This document shows, in pieces, positions 62,015 through 64,000 of a stretch of DNA of 64,000 nt. The position numbers and the translations under genes were made by a program. Source of the stretch: JADJNW01 sp964526645 (lineage in GTDB: Bacteria; Bacteroidota; Bacteroidia; Chitinophagales; Saprospiraceae); the NCBI GenBank assembly GCA_964526645.1, contig CAZGJN010000010.1, forward strand, positions 33,339-97,338, given 5' to 3'. Below the pieces are notes generated by a model. The model was given only the letters and a program-made list of their open reading frames with translations, ran no database searches and was not told the origin of the DNA. Position 1 is the stretch's first letter. Each line of letters starts with the position of its first letter.

Positions 62015-62971
62015 TCAAATACCGTCCTTTTCAATTTCCACAATGGCAGCCACATGCGCGTCTGCTATTTTTTGGCGCACCTCGTCTTTCATCAGTTCCG
62101 CCGCTTCTTTTTTGTTATTATAAAAGCCATTTTCGGTCAATACGGAAGTCATTTTGGTTTTCCGCAATACATAAAACTGCCCTTCGGGTTTAGACTTGAG
62201 GTGCCGATTTTTGAAGCCCGTTTCTTTGATCAGGTATTTCTGAAAAATGCTTGCCATCTTTTGCCCGCGCTTGCTGCCATGATAAAACCACGTTTCGATG
62301 CCGCTCACATTGTCGGGACCCCAGTCATTGGCGCTTTTGGCAGGAGAAGCATTGGAATGTACAGACACGAACAGTTTGGGGAGTTCCGATGTTTTGTTGT
62401 TGGCACGATTGACGCGCCCCTCCAGGAAATCATCAATATCCACTTCGGGCACTACGTTAAAGTAAGCGATCCCTTTTTCATCCAATTGTTTGATAATCCG
62501 TTTTACAATATCTCTATTGAATTCATATTCAAAAAACTGTGTCTTTTTATCATCAAAAACAGGCGAGCGCTTGCCGGGTGTTTTTTTCCCGTGTCCATTA
62601 TCCAAACACCACAAATAACGCCCCTGTTGCACGGGTTTGGCAGGCTGTTCGGCGGGTTTATCAGCGGGTTTATCCGCTGCTGGCTTAGCTTCCGCCACCG
62701 GTGGTTTAGGTGTTTCCACCTTGGGTTGTTCTGTTTCTTCAAAAATATCCTCATCAAAATCCTTGCTGGGGTCATTGGGTAGCAGCACGATCCGATCCAT
62801 CTCACTTGCCTCTGCCACAATAGTATCGGGTTTTACCTCAGAGCCATCTTGCGGAATCAATTCATCGGGAATCGTAGGCTTAAGTTTTTGTGGTTGCACT
62901 GCTGTTTTTTTGCTAGCGCCAAAAAGAGATGAAAACAGGGATTTGATAGCGTTAAAAAATTTGCTAAACAT
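62015..62971 (-). CDS. N-acetylmuramoyl-L-alanine amidase (Amidase_3)
   Basis: 318 residues. The first 110 are a Pro/Glu/Lys-rich linker (EQPKVETPKPPVAEAKPAAD). The catalytic domain (from about 122) carries CLDNGHGKKTPG (zinc His), FEYEFNRDIVKRII (Glu ligand), FVSVHSNASP (second His) and SVLTENGFYNNKKEA (catalytic Glu). The enzyme cleaves the amide between muramic acid and peptide in peptidoglycan. No signal peptide is obvious at the N-terminus (MFSKFFNAIKSLFSS is amphipathic), so export is uncertain. It ends 22 bp before the T9SS hydrolase gene. Confidence 0.9.
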   Translation of the reverse strand: MFSKFFNAIKSLFSSLFGASKKTAVQPQKLKPTIPDELIPQDGSEVKPDTIVAEASEMDRIVLLPNDPSKDFDEDIFEETEQPKVETPKPPVAEAKPAADKPADKPAEQPAKPVQQGRYLWCLDNGHGKKTPGKRSPVFDDKKTQFFEYEFNRDIVKRIIKQLDEKGIAYFNVVPEVDIDDFLEGRVNRANNKTSELPKLFVSVHSNASPAKSANDWGPDNVSGIETWFYHGSKRGQKMASIFQKYLIKETGFKNRHLKSKPEGQFYVLRKTKMTSVLTENGFYNNKKEAAELMKDEVRQKIADAHVAAIVEIEKDGI

Positions 62972-63020
62972 GATTTGGGTTTTGATTGGACAAATTAGGC
63001 TTATTAAAACTTTCTATTGC

Positions 63021-63028
63021 CAAATTTA
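63021..63028 (-). promoter_or_regulatory. Candidate -7 box (TAAATTTG) for the amidase gene
   Basis: An exact match to TAnnTTTG on the minus strand, about 50 bp before the ATG at 62971. No TTG at the right spacing was found. Confidence 0.35.
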
Positions 63029-63242
63029 AGATAAAAAATTCCATTTTGACAGAAATTTATGACTTGAGTTATCTTTCCTGAAATATCAAAATGAAAAATT
63101 GAACAAAGTGGATGCGAATTGTCAGAAATTATCAATCTGGTATTCAAAAGTAGCTTTTGTATATCTTTAATGAATCAGTATAAAGGCTTTGGGAAGCACT
63201 ATTAACAAAATGAACAAATGCTAATGCCAAGCTTGCCGAATA

Positions 63243-63635
63243 TTATTCTAATTCGCCATTTCCCTCCTCTTTACCCATTTGGTTATCTTCACGCAGGCGA
63301 TTAAACAGTGCCTCCACTCGATACATTTCATCAATCGTATCATCCAGAAAAAGTTGAATATCCGGCATCCGACGAATTTGCTTGCGAATGCGTGTAGCCA
63401 GTGCTTGCTTGAGCCGCGGCAATTCATCCTCCATTTCCAGCATCGTCTCCTGCTTATGTTCTGTGTTAAAAACGCTAAGATAAATCTTGGCGAGGTTAAA
63501 ATCGGGCGTCATTTTCACACCTGTCACTGTCACCAGCACACTGGATCCGTAGATGTAACTGCCTTCGGCTTGTAATACCAGACTAAAATTGCGTTTGATG
63601 AGTTCGGCTACTTGTTTCTGTCTTACTGTTTCCAT
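63243..63635 (-). CDS. rbfA: Ribosome-binding factor A
   Basis: 130 residues matching RbfA: TVRQKQVAELIKRNFSLVL at the start, VTVTGVKMTPDFNLAKIYLS as the KH-like core strand and helix, and LATRIRKQIRRMPDIQLFLD near the end, followed by an acidic tail. RbfA helps 16S rRNA 5' maturation in the 30S subunit, especially in the cold. It lies at the right end of the window with a short plus-strand tandem repeat upstream of it. Confidence 0.94.
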   Translation of the reverse strand: METVRQKQVAELIKRNFSLVLQAEGSYIYGSSVLVTVTGVKMTPDFNLAKIYLSVFNTEHKQETMLEMEDELPRLKQALATRIRKQIRRMPDIQLFLDDTIDEMYRVEALFNRLREDNQMGKEEGNGELE

Positions 63636-63760
63636 CTCGTTCGATTTCTACTGCTCAAAATGCGTAAATAATTTGGATAAAACAAATACCAGGAGATTTA
63701 GTTCCTTTTTAGGAATTTTCCACCACCAAAATGTTTATTTTTGTAAAACAAAATGTGTTT
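63636..63760. other. Region upstream of rbfA
   Basis: Non-coding sequence expected to carry the rbfA promoter on the minus strand. On the plus strand an exact TATTTTTG (63736-63743) lies just before the tandem repeat. No gene is seen. Confidence 0.4.
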
Positions 63761-63840
63761 CACGGTTTCATGGTTGCATGGTTGCATGGTTTCACGGTTT
63801 CATGGTTGCATGGTTTCACGGTTTCATGGTTTCATGGTTT
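63761..63840 (+). repeat. 8-bp tandem repeat (about 10 copies)
   Basis: Ten copies of CAYGGTTK, as CACGGTTT, CATGGTTG or CATGGTTT, in perfect 8-bp register. A plus-strand frame through it encodes only low-complexity FHGFMVAW-type repeats, which reflects the DNA repeat. A CATG half-unit follows at 63841. Confidence 0.9.
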
Positions 63841-63949
63841 CATGACTGTACTGTTGTAATAAACTAATTTCCGTTAAATATTGCCATAAATAACAAATTT
63901 ATACAATGAACTATCTAACAATTGAGCAAATAGATGCTTATGAAGTATC

Positions 63950-64000
63950 TCAGGAGTTACGCACTAAATAAAGCAAAAAAAAGTAATAACTTTACAGGAT
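63950..64000 (+). repeat. IS-end-like repeat, right copy
   Basis: Same sequence and orientation as 41584-41636 (TCAGGAGTTACGCACTAAAT and on). A short ORF from an ATG at 63906 (MNYLTIEQIDAYEVS) runs into it and stops inside, as at the left copy. An element may continue beyond the window. Confidence 0.55.

Noticed and set aside
63761..63840. CRISPR array
   Set aside because: The 8-bp units are contiguous without spacers; no cas genes or other repeat-spacer structure was seen in the window.
63589..63867. 92-codon plus-strand frame at the right end
   Set aside because: Its second half is only the translation of the 8-bp tandem repeat; its first half is antisense to rbfA.

Overview
The window looks like a chromosomal segment of a Bacteroidota bacterium, probably close to Saprospiria/Lewinella; that placement is inferred from gene content and was not tested. 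Supporting signs are a C-terminal type IX secretion (T9SS) sorting domain, many outer-membrane beta-barrels and Bacteroidota-only families, ECF sigma factors paired with membrane partners, TAnnTTTG-type -7 boxes, and few clear Shine-Dalgarno sequences.

Layout. 1-3.7 kb: an HlyD adaptor (cut by the left edge), a MacB/FtsX permease and a TolC channel form an efflux operon. 4-7.7 kb (minus): an ABC-3 metal permease fused to a complete DtxR-type repressor, with a palindromic candidate operator upstream, then Ppx/GppA, a lipoprotein and a small barrel. 7.8-12.5 kb: a metallo-beta-lactamase hydrolase with a start-codon problem, Lnt, a frameshifted lipoprotein and small proteins. 12.5-19 kb (minus): MsrB, a DUF2007-like protein, a 1254-residue lipoprotein joining a metallophosphoesterase, a kinase-like segment and an outer-membrane barrel, and an AstE-like hydrolase. 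A structured RNA resembling 6S RNA lies at about 19.0-19.14 kb.

19.3-30.6 kb: a PaaI thioesterase, an ECF sigma factor with a membrane/barrel partner, GalE, a cytochrome c / OB-fold / YceI / DUF5777-like operon convergent with a MauG-type di-heme protein, then a sulfur operon (persulfide dioxygenase-rhodanese, two YeeE-type transporters, rhodanese). 30.9-40 kb: a BioD/DRTGG-like protein, the isocitrate dehydrogenase kinase/phosphatase AceK, a barrel, a PqqB-like hydrolase, a PaaY-like hexapeptide protein and a fused alpha/beta 2-oxoacid dehydrogenase E1.

40-47.8 kb is AT-rich and accessory in character: a secreted clan GH-A glycosidase, an IS-end-like repeat, a decayed cyclic-nucleotide-binding gene, and six minus-strand genes for lipoproteins and exported proteins resembling LpoB/CsgG/LPP20-type envelope proteins plus a TM2-SHOCT protein. 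48-55.7 kb holds a LuxR-type regulator, a large protein of unknown function, a tiny Cys-rich protein and an ECF sigma / membrane regulator pair convergent with a TPR-CHAT protease-like protein. An IS1-family transposase remnant follows, then tRNA-Leu(CAG) and tRNA-Leu(CAA), and housekeeping genes hscB, rseP, an amidohydrolase, a T9SS alpha/beta-hydrolase, a cell-wall amidase and rbfA. The window ends in an 8-bp tandem repeat and a second copy of the IS-end-like sequence.

The items most worth following up are the phosphoesterase/kinase-like/barrel protein, the permease-repressor fusion with its operator, the 6S-like RNA, the exported-protein cluster at 42-47.7 kb, and the ECF/CHAT locus.
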